Counted from the first letter of the stretch, positions 43,372 to 52,070 are shown. The stretch: DNA of 64,000 bases from Streptomyces spirodelae (GCF_017676385.1 NZ_JAFFZN010000031.1:34251-98250); one strand, 5' to 3'. The notes: generated by a model not told the origin, from the sequence alone. Program-made: numbers and translations.

Positions 43372-44468
43372 CCACTCAGGACCCCGCCGTGACCCGTATC
43401 GCCGTCGGTGGCACGGCGGGCACGGACCCCTACGAGGTGCTCGTCGGACGGCAGCTCCTCGGCGAACTCCCCGCTCTCATCGGCGACGGGGCGCAGCGGG
43501 TCGCCGTCCTGCACCCCGAGGCGCTGGCCTCCACCGGGGAGGCGCTGCGCGAGGACCTGGCGGCGCAGGGGTACGAGGCCATCGCGGTCCAGCTGCCCAA
43601 CGCCGAGGAGGCCAAGACCGCCGAGGTGGCGGCGTACTGCTGGAAGGCGCTGGGCCAGACCGGGTTCACCCGTACCGATGTGATCGTCGGCGTCGGGGGA
43701 GGGGCCACCACCGATGTGGCCGGATTCGTCGCGGCGACCTGGCTGCGCGGCGTGCGCTGGGTCGCGGTGCCCACCACGGTGCTGGCCATGGTCGACGCGT
43801 CGGTCGGCGGCAAGACCGGCATCAACACCGCCGAGGGCAAGAACCTGGTGGGCGCCTTCCACCCGCCGGCCGGGGTGCTGTGCGATCTGGCGGCGCTGGA
43901 GTCGCTGGGTGTGCACGACTACGTCAGCGGCCTCGCGGAGATCATCAAGGCGGGCTTCATCGCCGACCCGGCCATCCTGGAGCTGATCGAGTCCGACCCG
44001 GCCGCCGCGCGTACCCCGCAGGGGCCGCACACCGCCGAACTGATCGAGCGCTCGATCCGGGTGAAGGCCGAGGTGGTCTCCGAGGACCTGAAGGAGTCGG
44101 GCCGCCGGGAGATCCTCAACTACGGGCACACCCTCGGGCACGCCATCGAGAAGAACGAGCGCTACAACTGGCGGCACGGCGCGGCCGTTTCGGTCGGTAT
44201 GGTCTTCGCCGCCGAGCTGGGCCGGATCGCCGGACGGCTGGACGACGCCACGGCCGAGCGGCACCGCACGGTGCTGGAGTCGGTGGGGCTGCCCGTCACC
44301 TACCGCGGCGACCAGTGGCCCAAGCTGCTGGAGACCATGAAGGTCGACAAGAAGTCGCGCGGGAACCGGCTGCGCTTCATCGTGCTCGAAGGGCTCGCCA
44401 AACCGGCGGTACTGGAGAGCCCCGACCCCGCGATGCTGCTGGCGGCACACGCCGAGATCGCCGCCTGA
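43368..44468 (+). CDS. aroB: 3-dehydroquinate synthase
   Basis: Cyclises DAHP to 3-dehydroquinate, NAD- and metal-dependent. The 366-aa protein has VGGGATTDVAGFVAATWLRG, PTTVLAMVDASVGGKTGIN, NLVGAFHPP, and the metal-binding region with NYGHTLGHAIE and WRHGAAVSVGM. Last gene of the coupled aro operon. Confidence 0.97.
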   Translation: MTTQDPAVTRIAVGGTAGTDPYEVLVGRQLLGELPALIGDGAQRVAVLHPEALASTGEALREDLAAQGYEAIAVQLPNAEEAKTAEVAAYCWKALGQTGFTRTDVIVGVGGGATTDVAGFVAATWLRGVRWVAVPTTVLAMVDASVGGKTGINTAEGKNLVGAFHPPAGVLCDLAALESLGVHDYVSGLAEIIKAGFIADPAILELIESDPAAARTPQGPHTAELIERSIRVKAEVVSEDLKESGRREILNYGHTLGHAIEKNERYNWRHGAAVSVGMVFAAELGRIAGRLDDATAERHRTVLESVGLPVTYRGDQWPKLLETMKVDKKSRGNRLRFIVLEGLAKPAVLESPDPAMLLAAHAEIAA

Positions 44469-44658
44469 AGTCCCGCGCCCCCGGAGCCCTTTGACGTTCG
44501 TCACGTGGGGAACCGGGTGGGTCTTCGGGCGCGTCGGGCACTCGGGAGCCGACCCGGCCGTTCACACGGAGACGGTTGGGGAAGGTACCGTCAGTATGCG
44601 CACAACACCTGGCGTTGCGTCGCAGCGCCTTCACACGTGGGACGGAGTTGGGGTCCGG

Positions 44659-45672
44659 ATGCAGCACAGCGGTGCCCAAGGCGCCTACGGAGGCTTCGGG
44701 GCTCAGCGGCCCGCACCCCCGCCGGCCCCCGGTGCCCGCTCGGCCCAGGGCCCGGCGCAGCGGCAGCCGCACCCCCAACCGCAGGCGCCCCCGCCGCGCC
44801 CGCAGACCCAGGTGCCCCCGCGGACCCAGGTGCCGCAGCCACAACCCACGCACCCCCACTCCCAGCCGCCGCACCCGCCCGCTCCGGCACCCCAGCCACC
44901 GCAGCCCCCGCACCAGCCCCACCAGCCTCCCCGGCAGCACACCCGCCCGCTCCCGGCCCAGCCCCCGGCCGCACCGGCACCGCCCTCGGGCACGCCCCCG
45001 CAGCCGGCCGGAGGCGCCCCCACCGGTGAGTCGACGGGCCATGTGAAGCTGCCGCCGGGCGCCCCGGTCCAGGTTCCGGCCCCCGGTGCGTCCCCTGCCC
45101 AGCTGGACGCCACCCGTGCCGCCGTCGCCGTGCTGCTGATCGGTCCGGCGGGCGCGGGCAAGACGACCGTGGCGCGCTACTGGGCGGACCACCGTGCCGT
45201 GCCCACCGCGCACATCAGCCTCGACGACGTACGCGAGTGGGTGCGCTCCGGCTTCGCCGACCCGCAGACGGGCTGGAACGACAACTCCGAGGCGCAGTAC
45301 CGTCTCGCCCGCCGCACCTGCGGCTTCGCTGCCCGTAACTTCCTGGCCAACGGCATCTCCTGCATCCTGGACGACGCCGTCTTCCCCGACTGGCCCGTCA
45401 TCGGCCTCGGCGGCTGGAAGCGGCATGTGGGCCCCGGGCTCATCCCGGTGGTGCTGCTGCCAGGGCTGGACATCGTCCTGGAGCGGAACGCGCAGCGTAC
45501 GGGCAACAGGCGGCTGGCCGACGAGGAGGTGGCGCACATCCACGGCCGGATGGCGGGCTGGTACAGCTCAGGGCTCCCGATCATCGACAACTCCCGGCAG
45601 GATGTGGCCAGCACGGCACAGATGCTGGACAACGTGGTGGCCCGCAGCCTGGCCAGCCCGGTGAGCTGGTGA
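44659..45672 (+). CDS. Proline-rich P-loop ATPase/kinase-like protein
   Basis: Protein of 337 aa with a proline/glutamine/histidine-rich N-terminal half (about residues 20-150) and a C-terminal P-loop domain: Walker A GPAGAGKTT at 162-170, SLDDVREWVR, and CILDDAVFPDWP as a likely Walker B region. The fold resembles the AAA_33/zeta-toxin-like kinase group, but I cannot name a substrate. The ATG at 44659 gives MQHSGAQGAYGGFG; an ATG at 44596 and a TTG at 44491 are alternatives. It follows aroB across a 190-bp gap without an obvious terminator. Confidence 0.8.
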   Translation: MQHSGAQGAYGGFGAQRPAPPPAPGARSAQGPAQRQPHPQPQAPPPRPQTQVPPRTQVPQPQPTHPHSQPPHPPAPAPQPPQPPHQPHQPPRQHTRPLPAQPPAAPAPPSGTPPQPAGGAPTGESTGHVKLPPGAPVQVPAPGASPAQLDATRAAVAVLLIGPAGAGKTTVARYWADHRAVPTAHISLDDVREWVRSGFADPQTGWNDNSEAQYRLARRTCGFAARNFLANGISCILDDAVFPDWPVIGLGGWKRHVGPGLIPVVLLPGLDIVLERNAQRTGNRRLADEEVAHIHGRMAGWYSSGLPIIDNSRQDVASTAQMLDNVVARSLASPVSW

Positions 45673-45807
45673 TGTGACCGCCGGTGCACCCCCAGCGGGC
45701 CCGGATCGGTCCGAAGCCCCCGGTGCTGAGCTGACAATCCTCATTGCCTCGCCCACACGGCCGTGTCCCGGCGGGCCGACCGGCCCGGCGCTGCGTACCC
45801 TCGGCAT

Positions 45808-46965
45808 ATGTCCGAGGTGCATGTGTCCCGCCGCGCCCGGCTGCGCGACCGTTGTGCGGCGAACACCGCCCACGACGGTCCCGCGGACGCGGTGCTGATC
45901 TCCCGTCCCGCCAACGTCCGGTATCTGACCGGCCGCGCGGCGCCCGGCAGCGTGCTGCTGCTCGGCCCGGACGGCCAGGACACCCTCGTCTCGGCGCCCG
46001 GCGAAGGGCCCGCCAACGGCGCCCACCCGGCCGACGACCTCCGTGAGGTCGTCCTGGACGTACCGAGCGGTGCTTACGCGGCTGAGCCGCACGGCGGCGC
46101 CCGGAACGATGCCGCCGTGGCCGCCGCCGGCCTCGCCGAGAAGAGCGGAGCCAGCGCGCTGGCTGTCGAGGAGCACCATCTGACCGTGGCCCGGCACCGG
46201 GCGCTGGCCGATGTCGCGCCCTCCGTGCGGCTCGCGGACCTCGGCCTGGCGGTGGAGCAGCAGCGGGTCGTCAAGGACGAGGAGGAGATCTCGGCGCTGC
46301 GGATCGCCGCCGAGATCACCGACCAGGCGCTCGGCGAGCTGCTGGAGTCGATCCTGGTGGGCCGCACCGAGCGGCATCTGGCCCTGGAGCTGGAGCGCCG
46401 GCTGATCGACCACGGGGCCGAGGGCGCCGCGCTGCCCACCTCGGTCGCCACCGGTCCCAACTCGGGCCTCGCCGGTCACCGTCCCACCGACCGGCGGGTG
46501 GAGGAGGGGGATTTCCTCTCCGTCCGGCTGGGCGCCCGCTACCGCGGCTACGGCTGCCAGATCGGCCGCACCTTCGTCATCGGCACCGCGCCCGAGGCGT
46601 GGCAGATCGAGCTGTACGACACTGTCTTCGCCGCTCAGCGGGCCGCGCGGGAGTCGCTGGGCCCGGGCACCGAGTGCCGGGAGGTGGACCGGGCAGCGCG
46701 CCAGGTTCTCGGCGCGGCGGGGCACGGCGAGGCGCTGGGCGAGTCGACGGGGCACGGGGTCGGGCTGGAAATCGGTGAGGACCCTCGGCTCTCACCTGAG
46801 GCCGTGGGTAAACTGGACGCTTGTGTGCCGGTCACCGTCGAACCGGGGGTCCATCTCCCGGGCCGGGGCGGCGTCCGGATCGACGACACGCTCGTCGTCC
46901 GCCCGCAGGCGGACGGCGGACCCGAGCTACTCACCATCACGACCAAGGAGCTGCTCGCCCTCTAG
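45808..46965 (+). CDS. M24 (aminopeptidase P-like) family protein, metal site degenerate
   Basis: Protein of 385 aa with the two-domain layout of aminopeptidase P/prolidase. Aligned to the five metal ligands of E. coli PepP (D260, D271, H354, E383, E406), this protein has R240, Q251, H316, E345 and D359. Both aspartates are lost, with the correct 11-residue spacing retained, and the usual second histidine of HGxGxxxHE is G323. It is therefore probably not a normal metallopeptidase. It precedes efp, as pepQ does in M. tuberculosis. The ATG at 45808 follows a TACCCT element by only 6 nt, so the mRNA may be leaderless. Confidence 0.88.
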   Translation: MSEVHVSRRARLRDRCAANTAHDGPADAVLISRPANVRYLTGRAAPGSVLLLGPDGQDTLVSAPGEGPANGAHPADDLREVVLDVPSGAYAAEPHGGARNDAAVAAAGLAEKSGASALAVEEHHLTVARHRALADVAPSVRLADLGLAVEQQRVVKDEEEISALRIAAEITDQALGELLESILVGRTERHLALELERRLIDHGAEGAALPTSVATGPNSGLAGHRPTDRRVEEGDFLSVRLGARYRGYGCQIGRTFVIGTAPEAWQIELYDTVFAAQRAARESLGPGTECREVDRAARQVLGAAGHGEALGESTGHGVGLEIGEDPRLSPEAVGKLDACVPVTVEPGVHLPGRGGVRIDDTLVVRPQADGGPELLTITTKELLAL

Positions 46966-47048
46966 CCCCCGCGGGGGATCGGCCCACGGGTCGTCGGAGG
47001 CGGGCAGGCGCCCTGGTCTCCGCAGCAGTCTCAGGAGATTCCGCGACC

Positions 47049-47615
47049 GTGGCATCCACGAACGACCTCAAGAACGGCATGGTGCTCAAGCTCGACGGCG
47101 ACCAGCTCTGGTCCGTTGTCGAGTTCCAGCACGTCAAGCCCGGCAAGGGGCCGGCTTTTGTCCGTACGAAGCTGAAGAACGTCCTCTCCGGCAAGATCGT
47201 CGACAAGACGTTCAACGCGGGCACCAAGGTCGAAACGGCCACCGTGGACCGACGGGACATGCAGTTCTCGTACATGGACGGCGACTACTTCGTCTTCATG
47301 GACATGCAGACCTTCGATCAGCTCCACGTCGACCGCAAGACCGTGGGCGACGCGGCCAACTTCCTGGTCGAGGGCTTCGACGCCACGGTGGCGCAGCACG
47401 AGGGCGAGGTGCTCTACGTCGAGCTGCCGGCGGCTGTGGAGCTGACGATCAAGCACACCGAGCCGGGCGTCCAGGGCGACCGCTCCACCGGTGGCTCCAA
47501 GCCGGCCGAGCTGGAGACGGGCCACAGCATCCAGGTCCCGCTCTTCATCACGACCGACGAGAAGATCAAGGTCGACACGCGCTCCGGTGAGTACCTCGGT
47601 CGGGTGAACAGCTAA
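47049..47615 (+). CDS. efp: Elongation factor P
   Basis: Relieves ribosome stalling at polyproline stretches. The 188-aa protein has the KOW-like N-terminal domain with loop HVKPGKGPAF; the tip Lys (residue 33 with Met counted) is in the PGKGP form described for actinobacteria, in which lysine works unmodified. C-terminal OB domains end GEYLGRVNS. GTG at 47049, AGGAG 13 nt upstream. The window is rich in proline-rich proteins, which are natural clients. Confidence 0.97.
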   Translation: MASTNDLKNGMVLKLDGDQLWSVVEFQHVKPGKGPAFVRTKLKNVLSGKIVDKTFNAGTKVETATVDRRDMQFSYMDGDYFVFMDMQTFDQLHVDRKTVGDAANFLVEGFDATVAQHEGEVLYVELPAAVELTIKHTEPGVQGDRSTGGSKPAELETGHSIQVPLFITTDEKIKVDTRSGEYLGRVNS

Positions 47616-47617
47616 CC

Positions 47618-48043
47618 GTGGCCGCACGCAACAAGGCCCGCAAGCGCGCCTTCCAGATCCTCTTCGAGGCCGACCAGCGCGGTGCCGATGTGCGCACCGT
47701 GCTCGCGGACTGGTTGCGGCTCGCCCGGACGGACTCCCGGCAGCCGCCGGTCTCCGAGTACACGATGACGCTCGTGGAGGGGTACGCGGACAGCGCCCCC
47801 CGGATCGACGAACTGCTGTCCACCTACGCGGTGGACTGGACCCTGGACCGGATGCCCGATGTGGACCGGAGCATCCTCCGGCTGGGCGTCTATGAGCTGC
47901 TGTGGGTCGACGACGTCCCCGACGCGGTCGTCATCGACGAGGCGGTTCAGCTGGCGAAGGAGTTCTCCACCGATGAATCCCCGGGCTTCATCAACGGCCT
48001 GCTGGGGCGGCTGAAAGAACTGAAGCCGACGCTGTTGCGGTAA
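47618..48043 (+). CDS. nusB: Transcription antitermination protein NusB
   Basis: Binds boxA with S10 to support rRNA antitermination. The 141-aa all-helical protein starts MAARNKARKRAFQILFEADQ and ends SPGFINGLLGRLKELKPTLLR, both diagnostic. GTG start only 2 bp after efp, so the two are co-transcribed. Confidence 0.96.
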   Translation: MAARNKARKRAFQILFEADQRGADVRTVLADWLRLARTDSRQPPVSEYTMTLVEGYADSAPRIDELLSTYAVDWTLDRMPDVDRSILRLGVYELLWVDDVPDAVVIDEAVQLAKEFSTDESPGFINGLLGRLKELKPTLLR

Positions 48044-48072
48044 CCCTGGTGGCCAGGGGCCGGAAAGACAGG

Positions 48073-48113
48073 ACGGGGTGCCCTCTCACACCAGGTGTGG
48101 GAGGGCACCCCGT
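48073..48113. terminator. Bidirectional terminator between nusB and bldD
   Basis: ACGGGGTGCCCTC (48073-48085) pairs with GAGGGCACCCCGT (48101-48113), and the stem continues inward through CACACC/GGTGTG. Nearly perfect over the whole 41 bp. It serves both converging genes. Confidence 0.85.
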
Positions 48114-48148
48114 TGTCGGTTGTCGGACCCTTGTCGCTTGTCGGACCG
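48113..48148. repeat. 18-bp imperfect direct repeat
   Basis: TTGTCGGTTGTCGGACCC (48113-48130) and TTGTCGCTTGTCGGACCG (48131-48148) agree at 16 of 18 positions. They lie between the terminator and the 3' end of bldD. No function apparent. Confidence 0.8.
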
Positions 48149-48158
48149 GTGCCCGGGC

Positions 48159-48659
48159 TCAGACCTCTTCGTGGGAGACAGCCCTGCGCGCGTCCGCGTC
48201 CAGCACGCCCCAGCTGATCAGCTGCTCCGTGAGCACGGACGGCGACTGGTCGTAGATGACGGCCAGCGTGCGCAGGTCGTCCTGGCGGATGGAGAGGACC
48301 TTGCCGTTGTAGTCCCCGCGCTGCGACTGGATCGTCGCGGCGTACCGCTGGAGCGGGCCCGCCTTCTCGGCCGGCACGTGGGCCAGGCGCTCAAGGTCGA
48401 GCACCAGTTTCGGCGGCGGCTCGGCGGCTCCACCGGGAGTGGTGCCGGGCAGCAGTTCCTGCACCGGTACTCCGTAGAAGTCTGCGAGCTCGGCGAGGCG
48501 CTGCACGGTCACGGCCCGGTCGCCGCGCTCGTACGAGCCCACCACGACCGCCTTCCAACGGCCCTGGGACTTCTCCTCGACACCGTGGAGGGAGAGGCCC
48601 TGCTGGGTGCGGATGGCGCGGAGCTTGGCTCCGAGCTGTTTGGCGTATTCGCTGGACAT
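48159..48659 (-). CDS. bldD: BldD, c-di-GMP-dependent developmental master repressor
   Basis: Represses sporulation genes during vegetative growth when bound to tetrameric c-di-GMP. The 166-aa protein has an N-terminal XRE-type helix-turn-helix (MSSEYAKQLGAKLRAIRTQQ, then GLSLHGVEEKSQGRWKAVVV) and a C-terminal domain with the c-di-GMP signature R114-G-D116 and R125-Q-D-D128, exactly as in S. coelicolor. ATG at 48659. Its promoter carries a BldD-type palindrome, in line with known autoregulation. Confidence 0.98.
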   Translation of the reverse strand: MSSEYAKQLGAKLRAIRTQQGLSLHGVEEKSQGRWKAVVVGSYERGDRAVTVQRLAELADFYGVPVQELLPGTTPGGAAEPPPKLVLDLERLAHVPAEKAGPLQRYAATIQSQRGDYNGKVLSIRQDDLRTLAVIYDQSPSVLTEQLISWGVLDADARRAVSHEEV

Positions 48660-48731
48660 ATGGCTCCCCGGACGCTGTATCGCTAAAGCGGCTGCGCCAG
48701 GCGGTTCGCTGCGCCGCGCGCCTCGCGCTTC

Positions 48732-48751
48732 GTAACTCACTGTGAGGTTAC
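48732..48751. promoter_or_regulatory. BldD operator (autoregulatory palindrome)
   Basis: GTAACTCACTGTGAGGTTAC, with a CTCAC-T-GTGAG core and flanking GTAAC/GTTAC arms, fits the BldD box pattern TnACnC(A/T)GnGTnA. It overlaps the -10 element of the bldD promoter. Confidence 0.7.
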
Positions 48752-48773
48752 GCAGCGTAATGTGCCGCGTCAA
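48745..48773 (-). promoter_or_regulatory. bldD promoter
   Basis: On the minus strand TTGACG (48773-48768) and TAACCT (48750-48745) with a 17-bp spacer, a good vegetative sigma-70-type promoter. It gives a leader of about 80 nt. The operator overlaps the -10. Confidence 0.75.
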
Positions 48774-48854
48774 GCCGAGGGGGTCCGAACGGCTGGCACC
48801 GCCCCCGCGCGGGTTCGTCGGCGGGTCCTGGTAGCGTTGAGCGACGACAGCACA

Positions 48855-48896
48855 GACGTCCTTTAAGGCCCGTCCCGTGAGGCGGGGAAGGAGGTC
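48855..48896 (+). promoter_or_regulatory. PyrR-binding RNA leader sequestering the pyrR ribosome-binding site
   Basis: GACGTCCTT (48855-48863) can pair with AAGGAGGTC (48888-48896), which includes the Shine-Dalgarno, with one mismatch. Inside, CCCG (48869-48872) and CGGG (48883-48886) close a loop UCCCGUGAGG, like the conserved PyrR-binding loop. The arrangement matches the PyrR-dependent translational repression described for Mycobacterium smegmatis: PyrR with UMP would hold the hairpin and hide the ribosome-binding site. Confidence 0.75.
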
Positions 48897-48904
48897 CGAT
48901 TTCC

Positions 48905-49525
48905 ATGGACGACAACAGCTCCAGCCTGCATCCGGCACGCCCCGTACTGGAGGCGCCGGACATCAAGCGGGTGCTCACCCGCATCGCCCACGAGATCGTC
49001 GAACGCGCCAAGGGCGCCGACGACGTGGTACTTCTCGGCATTCCCACCCGCGGCGTCTTCCTCGCCCGACGGCTGGCCGCCAAGCTCGAAGAGATCACCG
49101 GCAGCGCGATCCCGGTCGGCTCGCTCGACATCACCATGTACCGGGACGATCTCCGTCTCGGCCCCGCGCGGACGCTCGCGCACACCGAGATCCCGGCCGA
49201 AGGCGTCGACGGACGGCTCATCGTCCTCGTCGACGACGTGCTCTACTCCGGCCGCACCATCCGCGCCGCACTCGATGCCCTGGGTGACATCGGGCGTCCT
49301 CGCGCGGTACAGCTCGCCGTCCTCGTGGACCGTGGTCACCGCGAGCTTCCGATCCGTGCCGACTACGTCGGCAAGAACCTGCCCACCTCGCAGCGCGAGA
49401 CCGTCAAGGTCCAGTTGACCGAGGAGGACGGCCACGACGGCGTACTGCTCGGCACCCGCGCGTCCGAATCCGAGCACGCCGAAGGCAGCACTCGCCTGCG
49501 CCGGGGCACGGCCCCCGCCGGCTAG
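48905..49525 (+). CDS. pyrR: Bifunctional pyr operon regulator / uracil phosphoribosyltransferase PyrR
   Basis: Senses UMP/UTP and represses pyr expression by binding the leader RNA. The 206-aa protein has LLGIPTRGVFLARRLA, the PRPP-binding VLVDDVLYSGRTIRAAL, and VLVDRGHRELPIRADYVGKNLPT, all diagnostic for PyrR. ATG at 48905. The C-terminal 20 residues are a variable tail. The 210-bp gap to pyrB shows no clear hairpin or promoter. Confidence 0.97.
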   Translation: MDDNSSSLHPARPVLEAPDIKRVLTRIAHEIVERAKGADDVVLLGIPTRGVFLARRLAAKLEEITGSAIPVGSLDITMYRDDLRLGPARTLAHTEIPAEGVDGRLIVLVDDVLYSGRTIRAALDALGDIGRPRAVQLAVLVDRGHRELPIRADYVGKNLPTSQRETVKVQLTEEDGHDGVLLGTRASESEHAEGSTRLRRGTAPAG

Positions 49526-49735
49526 CGCACCACACCGGACCGCGCCCGGAGTCCGTGCCGGCACCATTCCCGGCGCCCGGAACGCCGCCGCACGCCCGCG
49601 TGCTGCTCGCCACGGCCCGTCCCACCCCGCCCCCGGCGCACGCTGCCCGCAAGCGCGCCCTGCCCGGATGCGCCCCTCGGCGCGCCCGCCCTCGCGACGA
49701 CTCACATCCCACCCACGGAAGGCACAAGGCAACAG

Positions 49736-50764
49736 ATGAAGCGCCACCTCATCTCGGCCGCCGACCTCACCCGCGACGACGCCGTCCTCATCCTCGACAC
49801 CGCCGAGGAGATGGCCAGGTTCGCCGACCGGCCGATCAAGAAGCTGCCCACCCTGCGCGGCCGCACCATCGTCAACCTCTTCTTCGAGGACTCCACCCGC
49901 ACCCGGATCTCCTTCGAAGCAGCGGCCAAGCGGCTCTCGGCCGACGTCATCAACTTCTCCGCGAAGGGCTCCTCCGTCTCCAAGGGGGAGTCCCTCAAGG
50001 ACACCGCGCTCACCCTGGAGGCGATGGGCGCCGACGCCGTCGTCATCCGGCACGGCGACTCGGGCGCTCCGCACCGCCTGGCCACCTCCGGGTGGATCGG
50101 CGGCTCGGTCGTCAACGCCGGTGACGGCACCCACGAGCACCCCACCCAGGCGCTGCTGGACGCCTTCACCATGCGCCGCCGGCTGGTGGGCGAGGAGGGC
50201 GCGGCGCTCGACGGCAGGCGGATCACCATCGTCGGCGACATCCTGCACAGCCGCGTCGCCCGCTCCAACGTCCACCTTCTGTCCACCCTGGGCGCCCACG
50301 TCACGCTCGTCGCGCCGCCCACCCTCGTGCCCATCGGTGTGGAGAGCTGGCCGTGCGAGGTCTCCTACGACCTGGACGCCGTACTGACCAAGTCCGACGC
50401 CGTGATGATGCTGCGCGTCCAGCGGGAGCGGATGAACGCCGCCTTCTTCCCCACCGAGCGCGAGTACGCCCGCCGCTACGGCCTGGACGGCGAGCGGATG
50501 GCGCGGATGCCCGAGCAGGCCATCGTGATGCACCCCGGGCCGATGAACCGCGGGATGGAGATCACCGCCGAGGTGGCCGACTCGCCCCGCTGTACCGCCG
50601 TCGAGCAGGTCGCCAACGGGGTCAGCATCCGGATGGCCGTGATGTACCTGCTGCTGGGCGGCTCCGAGCCGGCCCTGTCCCGCGAAGACACTGCCCACCC
50701 GTCACCCGCCGCCACCCCGGATGGAGGCGCTGCGCGCCGCCGGGTCGCAGAGGAGAACAACTGA
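49736..50764 (+). CDS. pyrB: Aspartate carbamoyltransferase catalytic subunit
   Basis: Condenses carbamoyl phosphate and aspartate. The 342-aa protein carries the carbamoyl-phosphate motif FFEDSTRTRISFE, KGSSVSKGESLKDT, HPTQALLDAFTM, and DAVMMLRVQRERM. No pyrI regulatory subunit is present, as in other actinobacteria. ATG at 49736, AAGGCAC site; pyrC starts 1 bp after the stop. Confidence 0.98.
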   Translation: MKRHLISAADLTRDDAVLILDTAEEMARFADRPIKKLPTLRGRTIVNLFFEDSTRTRISFEAAAKRLSADVINFSAKGSSVSKGESLKDTALTLEAMGADAVVIRHGDSGAPHRLATSGWIGGSVVNAGDGTHEHPTQALLDAFTMRRRLVGEEGAALDGRRITIVGDILHSRVARSNVHLLSTLGAHVTLVAPPTLVPIGVESWPCEVSYDLDAVLTKSDAVMMLRVQRERMNAAFFPTEREYARRYGLDGERMARMPEQAIVMHPGPMNRGMEITAEVADSPRCTAVEQVANGVSIRMAVMYLLLGGSEPALSREDTAHPSPAATPDGGAARRRVAEENN

Positions 50765-50765
50765 G

Positions 50766-52070
50766 ATGACTGAGCAGAAGACGACACTGCTGCGCGGTGC
50801 CAAGATCCTCGGTGGCGAACCGCAGGACGTCCTGATCGAGGGCGGCACCATCGCCGAGATCGGCCGGGAGCTGGAGGCGGCGGACGCCGAGGTGGTCGAG
50901 ACCGGCGGCGCCGTACTGCTGCCGGGCCTGGTCGACCTGCACACCCACCTGCGCGAGCCCGGCCGCGAGGACTCCGAGACCGTACTGACCGGCACCCGGG
51001 CCGCGGCCAAGGGTGGCTACACCGCGGTACACGCCATGGCCAACACCTTCCCCGTCGCCGACACAGCGGGCGTGGTCGAGCAGGTGTGGCGGCTGGGCAA
51101 GGAGTACGGCTACTGCGACGTGCGCCCGGTCGGCGCCGTCACCGTCGGCCTGGAGGGCAAGCAGCTCGCCGAGCTGGGCGCCATGCACGACTCCGCCGCC
51201 GAGGTGCGGGTCTTCTCCGACGACGGCAAGTGCGTGGACGACGCGGTGATCATGCGGCGCGCCCTGGAGTATGTGAAGGCATTCGACGGTGTGGTGGCCC
51301 AGCACGCCCAGGAGCCCCGGCTGACCGCGGGCGCCCAGATGAACGAGGGCATCGTCTCCGCCGAGCTCGGCCTGGCCGGCTGGCCCGCCGTAGCGGAGGA
51401 GTCGATCATCGCCCGTGATGTGCTGCTCGCCGCGCACGTCGGCTCCCGCGTCCACATCTGCCACCTGTCGACGGCCGGCTCCGTGGAGATCGTCCGCTGG
51501 GCCAAGTCCAAGGGGTGGAACGTCACAGCCGAGGTCACCCCGCACCACCTGCTGCTCACCGACGAGCTGGTCCGCTCCTACAACCCCGTCTACAAGGTCA
51601 ACCCGCCGCTGCGCACCGAGGCCGATGTGATGGCGCTCCGGGAGGCGCTGGCCGACGGCACCATCGACTGCGTCGCCACGGACCACGCCCCGCATCCGCA
51701 CGAGGACAAGGACTGCGAGTGGGGCGCGGCCGCCATGGGCATGGTGGGCCTGGAGACGGCCCTGTCGGTGGTGCAGCACACCATGGTCGACACCGGGCTG
51801 CTGGACTGGGCGCAGGTCGCCGACCGGATGTCCTTCCGGCCCGCGGCCATCGGCCGGCTGGAGGGCCACGGCCGCCCCGTCTCACCCGGCGAGCCAGCCA
51901 ACCTCGTTCTTCTGGACGCGGACTACCGTGGACAGGTGGACCCCGCGGGCTTCGCCTCCCGCAGCGCCAACACCCCCTATGAGGGCCGCGAGCTGCCCGG
52001 ACGCGTCACCCACACCTGGCTGCGGGGCCGCCCGACGGTCGTGGACGGGAAACTCGTGGGAGCAGCGTGA
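50766..52070 (+). CDS. pyrC: Dihydroorotase
   Basis: Cyclises carbamoyl aspartate to dihydroorotate. The 434-aa amidohydrolase has the metal-binding LVDLHTHLREPG, the region with AQHAQEPRLTAGA, CHLSTAGSVE and the catalytic CVATDHAPHPHEDK. ATG at 50766 with a GAGGAGA site. The stop overlaps the next gene (GTGA). Confidence 0.97.
   Translation: MTEQKTTLLRGAKILGGEPQDVLIEGGTIAEIGRELEAADAEVVETGGAVLLPGLVDLHTHLREPGREDSETVLTGTRAAAKGGYTAVHAMANTFPVADTAGVVEQVWRLGKEYGYCDVRPVGAVTVGLEGKQLAELGAMHDSAAEVRVFSDDGKCVDDAVIMRRALEYVKAFDGVVAQHAQEPRLTAGAQMNEGIVSAELGLAGWPAVAEESIIARDVLLAAHVGSRVHICHLSTAGSVEIVRWAKSKGWNVTAEVTPHHLLLTDELVRSYNPVYKVNPPLRTEADVMALREALADGTIDCVATDHAPHPHEDKDCEWGAAAMGMVGLETALSVVQHTMVDTGLLDWAQVADRMSFRPAAIGRLEGHGRPVSPGEPANLVLLDADYRGQVDPAGFASRSANTPYEGRELPGRVTHTWLRGRPTVVDGKLVGAA

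Noticed and set aside
45105..45672. Zeta-toxin type toxin-antitoxin module suggested by the P-loop domain.
   Set aside because: No small antitoxin gene is adjacent, and the similarity is limited to the generic P-loop kinase fold.
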